Assembly: GCA_018609045.1 (NCBI GenBank)
Contig: JABAYK010000051.1
Location: 1 to 56,091, forward strand
Direction: 5' to 3'
Source: Flavobacteriales bacterium
GTDB lineage: Bacteria; Bacteroidota; Bacteroidia; Flavobacteriales_G; Salibacteraceae
DNA length: 56,091 nt
Below are positions 27,056 through 35,138 of the stretch, one piece after another. The notes under the pieces are model-generated. The model searched no databases, was not told where the DNA came from, and worked only from the letters and a program-made list of their open reading frames with translations. Made by a program: the position numbers and the translations under genes. The stretch's first letter is position 1. The number at the start of each line of letters is the position of its first letter.

Positions 27056-27481
27056 TCAGGAATCCCAATTTATAGTTTCAATAAATTGTTTTGCAGTCAA
27101 TATTGGAAGTTTTGAACCCTTGAAGTCTTTTAAATTTCTAGTAATAATAATATCTTGACTATTCTCTAATGCGTTAAAATACTGAAGTCCATCTTCAAAA
27201 TCTGAGAAAGTTTTATCATTAAGTGCTAATCCTACAACTTTATCATCTATAGGTAAAACTTGGCAAATCAATCTAAGTTTTCTTAAAATGGATTTTACTT
27301 TATTCGATTTCAATTGTCTTAATAACACATAACTTGTGTTGGCTATGGTTAAAGATGAAATGGCTATATCAATTTGCTTTTTGTCTGCAATAGAAAATAA
27401 TATTGCTGCCTCATCATAAAAAGGTTCTCTTCGAGAAAGTAAATCAATTACAATATTTGTATCCAGAAATATCTTTTTCAT
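27056..27481 (-). CDS. vapC: PIN-domain toxin (VapC-like ribonuclease)
   Basis: 141 residues that form one PIN domain: FLDTNIVIDLL with D7 at the start of strand 1, the acidic centre FSDFEDGLQYFNAL (D94, E96, D97) and the final ITRNLKDF (about 113-120). PIN toxins are Mg-dependent endoribonucleases that cut tRNA or rRNA when freed from antitoxin. Its ATG overlaps the antitoxin stop by 4 bases (27478-27481), a classical antitoxin-first arrangement. Target and toxicity are unknown. Confidence 0.88.
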   Translation of the reverse strand: MKKIFLDTNIVIDLLSRREPFYDEAAILFSIADKKQIDIAISSLTIANTSYVLLRQLKSNKVKSILRKLRLICQVLPIDDKVVGLALNDKTFSDFEDGLQYFNALENSQDIIITRNLKDFKGSKLPILTAKQFIETINWDS

Positions 27482-27729
27482 TTATACTTTTCATCTAAAA
27501 AATCACGATACTCTTTTTTGTAATCAAAACCCGAGGGCAAGTCAATTACTCCGCTTAAGCTTTCAACAAATGGTGTAATAAATTTATTTTTTTCCTTTTC
27601 ATTTTGGTTGGTTAAGCTATGTAGATAAGATTCAATCATTTTTGAAAGACTAATTTTATGACTCCGAGCGTAGATTTTTGCTTTCTCTATTATTTGGTCA
27701 TTTAGTCGCAAGGTTAACTTAGTTTCCAT
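27478..27729 (-). CDS. Antitoxin, ribbon-helix-helix type (DUF6364-like)
   Basis: An 83-residue protein with an N-terminal ribbon-helix-helix (KLTLRLNDQIIEKAKIYARSHKISLSKMIESYL, read in two halves, about 3-36), a charged linker and a C-terminal segment (SGVIDLPSGFDYKKEYRDFL) that would wrap the PIN toxin. The fold and partner fit DUF6364-type antitoxins. Expected roles are neutralising the toxin and repressing its own promoter. Confidence 0.85.
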   Translation of the reverse strand: METKLTLRLNDQIIEKAKIYARSHKISLSKMIESYLHSLTNQNEKEKNKFITPFVESLSGVIDLPSGFDYKKEYRDFLDEKYK

Positions 27730-27746
27730 AAGGCAAAATTTAAAAC

Positions 27747-27773
27747 ACGTACAAATATATAAAATCTATACGT
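27747..27773 (-). promoter_or_regulatory. Candidate promoter/operator of the toxin-antitoxin pair
   Basis: On the minus strand a perfect -7 element TATATTTG lies at 27752-27759. It is bracketed by an inverted repeat, ACGTA (27747-27751) and TACGT (27769-27773). The position overlapping the -7 region suits autorepression by the antitoxin. The arms are only 5 bases and no clear -33 is visible. Confidence 0.35.
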
Positions 27774-27875
27774 CTATTGTTTGTCCAGCATTTCTTATTT
27801 GGGAAACCTTTCCGTCTGGAGTTAACGGAATCATTCATATTTCGACCATTTGTTTTCCATGTTTCAATACATTAA

Positions 27876-27893
27876 TCCCGATTTTTATCGGGA
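27876..27893. repeat. TCCCGAT hairpin element
   Basis: A perfect 7-base stem, TCCCGAT (27876-27882) and ATCGGGA (27887-27893), closes a TTTT loop. It lies in the 240-base gap between leuS and the antitoxin gene, which contains no supported gene. The CCCGAT/ATCGGG hairpin is a typical short dispersed intergenic element; it could also act as a weak terminator for leuS. Confidence 0.5.
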
Positions 27894-27969
27894 CAATGTA
27901 AGGTTCGGCGTTTTATCTTTTGTCTTCCCGCTTTTTGTCTTTATTCCTTTCTTCCTTCTTCTCAAAAAA

Positions 27970-30555
27970 TCACACCACCACATTCACAATTTTACCTGGC
28001 ACCACAATTACCTTTTTAGGGGTTTTGCCTTCCAAATACTTTTGAGATTGCTCATTTTCCATCACCGCTTTTTCAATTTCGTCTTTGGTCATGTCCATGG
28101 GTAAGTCGAGCGTGAAGCGCATTTTACCATTAAAAGAAACAGGATATTTTTTTGAATCTTCTTTTAAATAAACTTCATTTACTGCCGGCAAAGTAGCAAA
28201 CGAAACACTTTCTTTTTTGCCCAATAAATGCCAAAGCTCTTCGGCAATATGGGGCGCGTGACAACTAACCAAAATGGTAAATGGCTCCAATATTTCCCTT
28301 TTGTTACATTTTGAATCAGTTAATTCATTAACGGCAACCATAAAGTTGCTCACCGAAGTGTTAAACGAAAAGCGTTCTGTATCTTCTCTAAATTTTTTAA
28401 TGGATTTATGCAAAGATTTTAATTCGTCTTTTGTTGCTTTATCATCACTTATAGCAAGGTTTCCATTGGCATCATGAAACAAACGCCACAACTTTCTCAA
28501 AAATTTAGAAACTCCTTCAATGCCTTTGGTGTTCCAAGGTTTATGCATCTCGATAGGACCCAAAAACATTTCGTGTAAACGTAAAGCATCAGCGCCATGT
28601 GCAGCAATTACATCATCGGGATTTACCACATTACCATAACGCTTGCTCATTTTTTGTCCATCTTCTGCTTGAATCATCCCTTGGTTAATCAACTTTTTGG
28701 CAGGCTCTTCAAAATTTACAAAACCTAAGTCTTTCAACACTTTTGTCCAAAAGCGGAAGTACAACAAATGGCCAGTAGCGTGCTCGGCGCCACCTATGTA
28801 AAAATCAACAGGACCCCAATAGTCTAAAGCTTCTTTCGAGGCAAACTCACTCGGATTGTTTGCATCCATATAACGCAAAAAATACCAAGAACTTCCTGCC
28901 CAACCTGGCATGGTGGTTAATTCAACTGGGAAACCTTCGCCATTAGCAACCAGGCCTTTTTCAGGATGGTAGTTCCATTTTTCAGCACGTTTTAAAGGTG
29001 GCTCGCCATCTTCGGTTGGCAAGTACTTATCTATTTCTGGCAAAGCCAAAGGCAAATGTTCTTTGTTAATCAATTTTGGAAAACCCTTCTCGTAATAAAT
29101 CGGAATGGGTTCACCCCAATAACGCTGACGACCAAAAACGGCATCACGCATTTTGTAGTTGATTTGCTTTTTGCCAATTCCTTTGCTTTCTATTTCGTGA
29201 ATAGCCCTTTTGATGGCTTTTTTTACTGGCAATCCATTTAAAAAATCTGAGTTGCACAAAATGCCTTCTTTAGAATCCTCCGCACCTTCAGAAACATCTT
29301 GACCCTCAATAACCGGAGGGATTGGCAAGCTAAAATGGTTGGCAAAATCCCAATCGCGTTGATCTCCGCTTGGCACAGCCATTACGGCACCAGTTCCGTA
29401 ACCAGCCAAAACATAATCGGCAATGTAAACCGGCAATTTATCTCCAGAAAATGGATTGATGGCATAAGCCCCTGTAAAAGCCCCCGTTACTTTTTTGGTT
29501 TCAGAAAGTCTATCTCTTTCGCTTCGGCGAGATGTATATTCAATGTATTCCGCGATTTCTTCTTTTTGAGCATCTGTTGTGATTTTTGAAACCAACTCAT
29601 GCTCAGGCGCTAATACCATAAAACTTACCCCAAAAATAGTGTCGGGCCTGGTGGTAAAAACCTCAATGGTTTCGCCGCTTTCAGTTTTAAATTCAACCAA
29701 AGCACCTTCCGAACGTCCAATCCAATTGGTTTGAATGTCTTTCAAAGAGTCGCTCCAATCAATAGTTTCTAAACCATCTAACAAACGTTGGGCATAAGCT
29801 GTAATTCGTAAAGACCATTGCGTCATTTTTTTCTGAATAACGGCATAGCCGCCTCTTTCAGATTTTCCATCTTTTACTTCATCGTTGGCCAAAACAGTTC
29901 CCAATTCAGGGCACCAGTTTACTACTGCTTCAGAAAGAAAGGCCAATCTGTAATTCAATAAAATATCAGCTTGCTTTTTTTCTGTAAAGCCATTCCAATC
30001 ATCAGCAGTAAAGCTATTTGTTTGGCTTGTGGCAGCATCAACATTTAAATTGCCTTCGGTTTTAAAATGGCTAATTAAGTTCTCAATAGATTCAGCTTTA
30101 TTGGTTTTGTTATTGTACCAAGATTCGAATAGTAATCCAAAAATCCATTGTGTCCACTTATAATAATTAGAATCTGCTGTTTTTACTTGCCTATCCCAAT
30201 CGAATGAGAAACCAATTTTATCCAGCTGTTCGCGGTAACGTTTTATGTTTTCTTCGGTTGTTTTGGCGGGATGTTGCCCAGTTTGAATGGCGTATTGTTC
30301 GGCAGGCAACCCAAAAGCATCGTAACCCATAGGGTGTAAAACATTAAACCCTTTTAAACGCATGTAGCGAGAATAAATATCTGAAGCAATATACCCAAGC
30401 GGATGCCCTACATGCAATCCCGACCCAGAAGGGTAAGGAAACATATCTAACACATAATATTTTGGTTTATCAAGGTTTAATTCGGCTTTAAACGTTTTAT
30501 TTTCAGCCCAATATTTTTGCCACTTGGTTTCGTTTTCGGTAAAGTTGTATTCCAT
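27970..30555 (-). CDS. leuS: Leucyl-tRNA synthetase
   Basis: Charges tRNA-Leu with leucine. With ATG 30555 as start the protein has 861 residues, close to E. coli LeuRS (860). The class I signature is PYPSGSGLHVGHPLGY (about 40-55), the editing domain contains TTRPDTIFGVSFMVLAPEH, and KMSKRYGN (residue 635 onward) is the second class I motif. The C-terminal end PKKVIVVPGKIVNVVV is the usual tail. A GTG at 30561, 6 bases upstream, is an alternative start. It is a single essential gene, with a gap of 162 bases to the next, divergent gene. Confidence 0.97.
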   Translation of the reverse strand: MEYNFTENETKWQKYWAENKTFKAELNLDKPKYYVLDMFPYPSGSGLHVGHPLGYIASDIYSRYMRLKGFNVLHPMGYDAFGLPAEQYAIQTGQHPAKTTEENIKRYREQLDKIGFSFDWDRQVKTADSNYYKWTQWIFGLLFESWYNNKTNKAESIENLISHFKTEGNLNVDAATSQTNSFTADDWNGFTEKKQADILLNYRLAFLSEAVVNWCPELGTVLANDEVKDGKSERGGYAVIQKKMTQWSLRITAYAQRLLDGLETIDWSDSLKDIQTNWIGRSEGALVEFKTESGETIEVFTTRPDTIFGVSFMVLAPEHELVSKITTDAQKEEIAEYIEYTSRRSERDRLSETKKVTGAFTGAYAINPFSGDKLPVYIADYVLAGYGTGAVMAVPSGDQRDWDFANHFSLPIPPVIEGQDVSEGAEDSKEGILCNSDFLNGLPVKKAIKRAIHEIESKGIGKKQINYKMRDAVFGRQRYWGEPIPIYYEKGFPKLINKEHLPLALPEIDKYLPTEDGEPPLKRAEKWNYHPEKGLVANGEGFPVELTTMPGWAGSSWYFLRYMDANNPSEFASKEALDYWGPVDFYIGGAEHATGHLLYFRFWTKVLKDLGFVNFEEPAKKLINQGMIQAEDGQKMSKRYGNVVNPDDVIAAHGADALRLHEMFLGPIEMHKPWNTKGIEGVSKFLRKLWRLFHDANGNLAISDDKATKDELKSLHKSIKKFREDTERFSFNTSVSNFMVAVNELTDSKCNKREILEPFTILVSCHAPHIAEELWHLLGKKESVSFATLPAVNEVYLKEDSKKYPVSFNGKMRFTLDLPMDMTKDEIEKAVMENEQSQKYLEGKTPKKVIVVPGKIVNVVV

Positions 30556-30723
30556 CGCCACTTTAAATAAGCCGCGAAATTAAGAAATTGAAGCCAAGAG
30601 GAATTAACAATTTGGTAATGTGTTTAATTGAAGAAACGCTTATTTTTAACGGTTTAATTTATTGTTTAAATACATGACCATAACCCACCAAACCAAAGTA
30701 CTAACCTATAAACTCGTAAAATC

Positions 30724-31536
30724 ATGAAAAAGCTAATTTTCTTATTTGTAACAATTGGAAGTATTGTTGCTGGATGTGATAGGTGTGAACGAGAGGACTT
30801 TAAACCAGAGCGTGTTTTTACCATAGAAGGAAATATTTTGAACTCAGATAATGGAGAACCTATTTCGGGTATGATGCTTAGATTACAAGGGCCGGAGGCA
30901 GGTAATAATACCAAATGGGCAATTGATAGAGACACTGCTGATGAAAAAGGATATTTTAAACTGCAATACACCAAAAAAGATGTATTTGTAATTTCTGATA
31001 GAACTACAACGGTGTATCATGAAGACCCTAATCATATTGGGTTGCCTAAAAATTTAATTAACTCTTTAGATACTACAGATATTAAGCAAAACTACTTTTT
31101 TCCAAGTAGTGCTCAAGTTGATTTTTCAATCATTAATAAAGATTTTTTTTCAGATGATGATACCTTATTTATTTTCTTCAATTGGATTGAGCGTATTAAA
31201 AATATTGATGTAGTTGATACTTTTTATGTTAAAGCAATTGGTGATTTCAGCAATCCGTTTAATTATGAACTTGAGGGTTATATTTTTTCAAAAGAAGAGG
31301 TTCTAAAATTTTCCAATGAAAGTTTTATAGTCCAAGGTCAGAATTATTATTTCCCTCAAGGTTGGTTTACTAAGTTTCAAGGTTTTGCTGGTATTGGCAT
31401 TAAAAGCGTTGAAGAATTCATGAATGGAGATAGAAATTATTCTGAAACTGATAATCCGCACACCTTTAATGTGCTTCTTGAAGAACATAACGAATCCTAT
31501 CAAGTTGAAATTGATATTGCCAAATTGGAAAAATAA
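30724..31536 (+). CDS. Lipoprotein with CarboxypepD_reg-like domain
   Basis: 270 residues with a lipoprotein signal (MKKLIFLFVTIGSIVAGC, Cys 18). After the lipobox comes a short beta domain of the carboxypeptidase regulatory type (about 33-105: FTIEGNILNSDNGEPISGMMLRL and DEKGYFKLQY, given in parts), then a beta-rich region without a recognised family. It is likely anchored in the outer membrane or periplasm. It ends 11 bases from the convergent ATPase gene. The function is unknown. Confidence 0.75.
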   Translation: MKKLIFLFVTIGSIVAGCDRCEREDFKPERVFTIEGNILNSDNGEPISGMMLRLQGPEAGNNTKWAIDRDTADEKGYFKLQYTKKDVFVISDRTTTVYHEDPNHIGLPKNLINSLDTTDIKQNYFFPSSAQVDFSIINKDFFSDDDTLFIFFNWIERIKNIDVVDTFYVKAIGDFSNPFNYELEGYIFSKEEVLKFSNESFIVQGQNYYFPQGWFTKFQGFAGIGIKSVEEFMNGDRNYSETDNPHTFNVLLEEHNESYQVEIDIAKLEK

Positions 31537-31547
31537 GAACGGGTATT

Positions 31548-32666
31548 CTAAACCAAAAAATCTCTAAAATTATCAGAGTTGATAACTTCAAAATTTTGCC
31601 CGTAGGTATCAACAAATGTTTTTGAAGGCTTTACATTCTTTTTTGGGTTCCATTTAATTTCAAAAGCAAACACTTCTTCTTTTTCTACCTCTAAATAATC
31701 AATTTCTTGTTGTTTGGTGGTTCTCCAGAAATAGGCTTTGGCAAAACTGTTTTCGTAAAACAACTTTTTTCTTCTTTCTGCAATAATGAAGTTTTCCCAC
31801 AATGCCCCTTTATCGGGCCTAAGTTCTAGTGGATCAAAATTTCCAATTACTGTATTCCGAACACCCAAATCGTAAAAGTAAATTTTCTGATTTGTTTTAA
31901 TTTCATTCCTTAAATTCCTACTAAAACTGGGTAGTTTAAATATGATAAAGCTTTGTTCTAAAAGCGAAATGTAGTTGCTTATTGTATTTTTATCTATGCC
32001 CAATAACTGTGCAAGCTCATTATAACTTACCTCGTTTCCAACCTGTAAGGCCAATGCTTGTAATAGTTTTTCTAAAACCTCAGGTTTTCTAATTCCACCT
32101 AAAGCCAAAACATCTTTATACAAGTAACTATTTACTAGGTTTTTTAATACTTGAGGCTCATCGCCCATATTATTTAAAACATCGGGGTACATGCCAAACC
32201 TTAACCTAGTTTGTAATTGTTGTTTGGCTTTTAAATAACCAAGTGAGCTTTCTACTTCCTTATATGAAATTGGGAAAAGTAAAAACTCCCACTTTCTTCC
32301 TGTTAGTGGTTCGTTTATACTTTTTTGAATTTCGAGAGATGATGACCTACTTACAATAAGTTGCACACTTTTAAATTGGTCGGTAATTATTTTCAAAGTA
32401 ACCCCAATCGATTTAATGCGCTGTGCCTCATCAATAAAAATATATTGATGTTTGCCGATAATGTTTTTCAGCTCTTCGGTATTTGGATTTGTTAAAATAC
32501 TTCTGATTGAAGGGTCGTCTCCATCCAAAAAAATAAAATCTTTGTCTTTGAGAATTTTATTTAGCAAAGTTGTTTTTCCAACTTGCCTTGCACCTATTAA
32601 TATGATGGCCTTATTTTTATGAAATCTCTTTTCAATTTGAGGTTTTAAAATTCGTTCAAAAGGCAT
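31548..32666 (-). CDS. AAA_14/DUF4143 ATP-binding protein
   Basis: 372 residues: P-loop ATPase (AAA_14, about 15-150) with Walker A GARQVGKTT (25-33) and Walker B YIFIDEAQ (75-82), the EPLTGRKWEF segment, a winged-helix-like region (about 196-245, EVSYNELAQLLGIDKNTISNYI split), and a C-terminal DUF4143 nuclease-like domain with EIDYLEVEKEEVFAFEIKW (about 325-345, acidic residues and Lys in a PD-(D/E)XK-like order). Family members are common, dispersed and of unknown role. The usual TGSSS after the ATPase reads SRSSS here. The upstream double operator suggests tight self-control, perhaps through its own winged helix. Confidence 0.88.
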   Translation of the reverse strand: MPFERILKPQIEKRFHKNKAIILIGARQVGKTTLLNKILKDKDFIFLDGDDPSIRSILTNPNTEELKNIIGKHQYIFIDEAQRIKSIGVTLKIITDQFKSVQLIVSRSSSLEIQKSINEPLTGRKWEFLLFPISYKEVESSLGYLKAKQQLQTRLRFGMYPDVLNNMGDEPQVLKNLVNSYLYKDVLALGGIRKPEVLEKLLQALALQVGNEVSYNELAQLLGIDKNTISNYISLLEQSFIIFKLPSFSRNLRNEIKTNQKIYFYDLGVRNTVIGNFDPLELRPDKGALWENFIIAERRKKLFYENSFAKAYFWRTTKQQEIDYLEVEKEEVFAFEIKWNPKKNVKPSKTFVDTYGQNFEVINSDNFRDFLV

Positions 32667-32667
32667 A

Positions 32668-32721
32668 ATCAGTGATTGTATTCACCAAATATACCCTTTT
32701 TTGGTGAATACAATCACCAAA
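32668..32721 (-). promoter_or_regulatory. Double-dyad operator around the ATPase promoter
   Basis: A perfect 18-base inverted repeat (32672-32689 and 32700-32717) with a 10-base loop lies just upstream of the ATPase start. The right arm is itself a dyad: TTTGGTGA (32700-32707), spacer ATACAA, TCACCAAA (32714-32721). The left copy is GTGA (32672-32675), TTGTAT, TCACCAAA (32682-32689). The two 22-base sites are centred 32 bases apart, about three helical turns. A perfect minus-strand -7 element TATATTTG (32686-32693) sits between the site centres, so binding would close the promoter. Confidence 0.65.
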
Positions 32722-32798
32722 GGTTCTTTTTTACAGTCAATTTTGTGATGGCATTTAAACCATAAAAAAATTTTAATTTCGCCCCAAACAAAATCCAA

Positions 32799-33674
32799 TT
32801 GGCAACAGCTGAAGATAAATTCGCAAAAAGCAGACTTAGGTCATCGTACTTTACGGTGGTGGTGAGTATTTCGTTGGTGTTGTTTATGCTTGGTCTTTTA
32901 GGCTTTGTGTTGTTAAATGCCAATAAATTATCAAACCACGTTAAAGAAAACCTGGGCTTTTCTATCATCATTAAAGATGGCGTTAAAGAAGTGGATATTA
33001 TCAAACTTCAAAAATCATTAGATGCTGCCCGTTACACCAAAATAACAACTTACATCAACAAAGAAGAGGCGGCTGAAGAATTACAAAAAGAACTCGGCGA
33101 AGACTTTATCAGCTTTTTAGGCTACAACCCTTTGCTGCCAAGTTTAGATGTTCGGCTAAAAGCAGAATTTGCGAATGCTGATAGTTTGCAGTGGATAAAA
33201 AGTGAATTGGCCCAAAACCCAAAAATCAAAGAAATTAATTACCAAGAATCGCTGATTTCTGCTGTGAATAAAAACATCAGAAAAATTAGCTTGGTTATTT
33301 TAGGCTTTTCGGGGTTGTTGCTCATTATTTCAATTGCCTTGATTAACAATAGCATTCGGTTGGCTATTTACTCAAAACGTTTCATCATTAAAACCATGCA
33401 GTTGGTTGGGGCTACATCAGGCTTTATTAGAACTCCGTTTATTTTAAGAAGTATTGTAAATGGTGTTTATGGAGCAATTATTTCAACCATATTGTTGATA
33501 GGAGTTGTTTACTATTCGCAACAAGCTATTCCTGAATTATTTGAAATTCAAGACCTAGAACTATTGCTTTCTTTGGTTGGATTGGTATTTTTATTTGGAA
33601 TTTTAATTACTTGGATAAGTACAAGCCTTGCCGTAAGAAGATATTTGAGGCTTAGAGCTGATAAATTGTATTAA
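32799..33674 (+). CDS. ftsX: Cell division protein FtsX
   Basis: A 291-residue permease-like subunit of the FtsEX complex, which couples cell division to activation of peptidoglycan hydrolases. One membrane helix (about 22-42), a periplasmic domain (about 45-165) and three C-terminal helices (about 168-190, 215-240, 258-280) with NNSIRLAIYSKRFIIKTMQLVGA, the conserved FtsX cytoplasmic segment, given here in part. The only usable start is TTG at 32799. ftsE is not adjacent, which is usual in Bacteroidota. It leads the block ftsX-DUF3098-uppP. Confidence 0.92.
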   Translation: MATAEDKFAKSRLRSSYFTVVVSISLVLFMLGLLGFVLLNANKLSNHVKENLGFSIIIKDGVKEVDIIKLQKSLDAARYTKITTYINKEEAAEELQKELGEDFISFLGYNPLLPSLDVRLKAEFANADSLQWIKSELAQNPKIKEINYQESLISAVNKNIRKISLVILGFSGLLLIISIALINNSIRLAIYSKRFIIKTMQLVGATSGFIRTPFILRSIVNGVYGAIISTILLIGVVYYSQQAIPELFEIQDLELLLSLVGLVFLFGILITWISTSLAVRRYLRLRADKLY

Positions 33675-33682
33675 TTTGCATT

Positions 33683-33919
33683 ATGAATAATAACGAACTT
33701 GCATTCGGAAAAAAGAACTACATGATTATGCTTGCGGGCATGGCATTGGTAGTGATTGGATATTTTTTAATGGCTGGCGGACAAGCCGAAAACCCGAACG
33801 ATTTTAATCCTGAAGTTTTTTCATTTGTTAGAATTACTGTTGCGCCAACCCTTGTTTTATTGGGATTTGGTGTAGTTGGTTATTCTGTTTTTTTTAAAGA
33901 CAAAGACCAAAATCAATAA
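33683..33919 (+). CDS. DUF3098 family membrane protein
   Basis: A 78-residue protein with two membrane helices (about 13-31 and 52-70) joined by a short loop (GGQAENPNDFNPEVFSF). The FGKKNYMIMLAGMALVVIGYFLM start and the PTLVLLGFGVVGYSVFF second helix are characteristic. The family is almost always found between ftsX and uppP in Bacteroidota; its function is not known. Spacing to its neighbours is 8 and 3 bases, so it is co-transcribed with them. Confidence 0.9.
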   Translation: MNNNELAFGKKNYMIMLAGMALVVIGYFLMAGGQAENPNDFNPEVFSFVRITVAPTLVLLGFGVVGYSVFFKDKDQNQ

Positions 33920-33922
33920 AAA

Positions 33923-34711
33923 ATGGGTGCCCTTGAAGCAATTGTACTGGGCATAATTCAAGGATTAACAGAATTTTTACCTGTTAGCTCTTCGGGTCAT
34001 TTAGAAATAGGCAAGGCGCTTTTTGGCGATACTTCTTTGCCAGAAGAAAGTTTGATGTTTACTGTGGTAGTTCACTTTGCCACAGCTTTAGCCACCATAG
34101 TTGTATTTAGAAAAGACATTGGGCTAATCTTAAAAGGGTTATTTACCAAAGAAATGAACGATGAGAAGCGATTCAGCATAAAAATCGTTATTTCTATGAT
34201 TCCCGCTGCAATTGTTGGCGTTTTGTTCGACAAAGAAATTGAGGCCCTTTTTTCAGGTCAAATTTTGTTGGTTGGCGGAATGCTTTTGGTTACAGGAATT
34301 CTTCTTTTTTTAGCAGACAGAGCAAAAAACACCAACAAGAAGGTAAGTTTCATCAACTCATTTATTATCGGAGTTGCGCAAGCCATTGCTATTTTACCCG
34401 GAATATCTCGTTCAGGTGCCACTATAGCAACTTCTGTTTTACTAGGCGTTGACAGGTCAAGAGCAGCACGCTTTTCATTTTTGATGGTAGTGCCTTTAAT
34501 TCTAGGTAAAATTGCCAAAGACCTTTTAGATGGTGGCTTCTCAACTTCTGCAGATCAATCCTTAAACTTAATACTAGGCTTTGTTGCAGCGTTGGTTAGT
34601 GGTTATTTTGCTTGCCAGTGGATGATTGCCTTGGTTAAAAAGAGCAAATTGGTTTATTTTTCAATTTACTGTTTTGTAGTTGGAGCGATTGCCATTTTTG
34701 TTTCTTTCTGA
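33923..34711 (+). CDS. uppP: Undecaprenyl-diphosphatase UppP (BacA)
   Basis: The inner-membrane phosphatase that recycles undecaprenyl diphosphate to the monophosphate carrier used for peptidoglycan and O-antigen synthesis. The 262-residue protein has both signature regions, QGLTEFLPVSSSGHLEIG (about 13-30) and LPGISRSGATIATSVLLG (about 155-172), and about eight hydrophobic helices. It is the third gene of the ftsX block. In related genomes truB often follows directly; here a 4-helix-bundle cassette separates them. Confidence 0.95.
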   Translation: MGALEAIVLGIIQGLTEFLPVSSSGHLEIGKALFGDTSLPEESLMFTVVVHFATALATIVVFRKDIGLILKGLFTKEMNDEKRFSIKIVISMIPAAIVGVLFDKEIEALFSGQILLVGGMLLVTGILLFLADRAKNTNKKVSFINSFIIGVAQAIAILPGISRSGATIATSVLLGVDRSRAARFSFLMVVPLILGKIAKDLLDGGFSTSADQSLNLILGFVAALVSGYFACQWMIALVKKSKLVYFSIYCFVVGAIAIFVSF

Positions 34712-34716
34712 TCCGT

Positions 34717-34752
34717 GATTTATGATGTTAGATTTTTGGAGATTTTAGATTT
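34717..34752 (+). repeat. 5' array of GATTTNN heptads
   Basis: GAT-TT-type units start at 34717, 34724 and 34731 (spacing 7) and again at 34741 and 34748 (spacing 7). The last unit runs directly into the ATG of the four-helix-bundle gene. These units are the reverse complement of the AAATCNN units found downstream, so the gene is flanked by inverted arrays. The array fills nearly the whole gap after the uppP stop. Confidence 0.6.
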
Positions 34753-35121
34753 ATGAATCAAAATGAATTACAAAATCGCACAAAAAAATTCGCCATTCAG
34801 GTTATTAAACTAATGGATGAGCTACCAAACAAGCAAGTTGGCTGGACAATAACCAATCAATTGGTAAGGTCTTCAACATCGGTGGCAGCAAATTACAGAG
34901 CCGTTGGTCGTGCAAAAAGCGATAAAGACTTTATTGCTAAAATGGGAATTGTACTTGAAGAAGCAGATGAATCTTTGTTTTGGTTGGAGTTAATTGGAGA
35001 GTTGAAATTGGTAAAATCAATAGATGAGTTACAAAGGTTAAAAGGCGAAGCGAATGAATTAGTGTCAATTTTTGTAGCAACCCAAAAAACTATCAAAGCC
35101 AGACTAAACCGCAAATTTTAA
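34753..35121 (+). CDS. Four-helix-bundle protein (S23/IVS type)
   Basis: A 122-residue helical protein of the S23 family first found in intervening sequences of bacterial 23S rRNA genes and related to the Avd accessory protein of diversity-generating retroelements. Markers are NRTKKFAIQVIKLMDELPN, QLVRSSTSVAANYRAVGRAKSDKDF (split) and LVSIFVATQKTIKARL. The family forms basic pentameric barrels that bind nucleic acid; the cellular role is unknown. It is framed by inverted heptad repeats and inserted between uppP and truB. No reverse transcriptase or rRNA sequence lies near, so this copy is not part of a recognised retroelement. Confidence 0.92.
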   Translation: MNQNELQNRTKKFAIQVIKLMDELPNKQVGWTITNQLVRSSTSVAANYRAVGRAKSDKDFIAKMGIVLEEADESLFWLELIGELKLVKSIDELQRLKGEANELVSIFVATQKTIKARLNRKF

Positions 35122-35138
35122 ATCTAATCTTACTGCAT

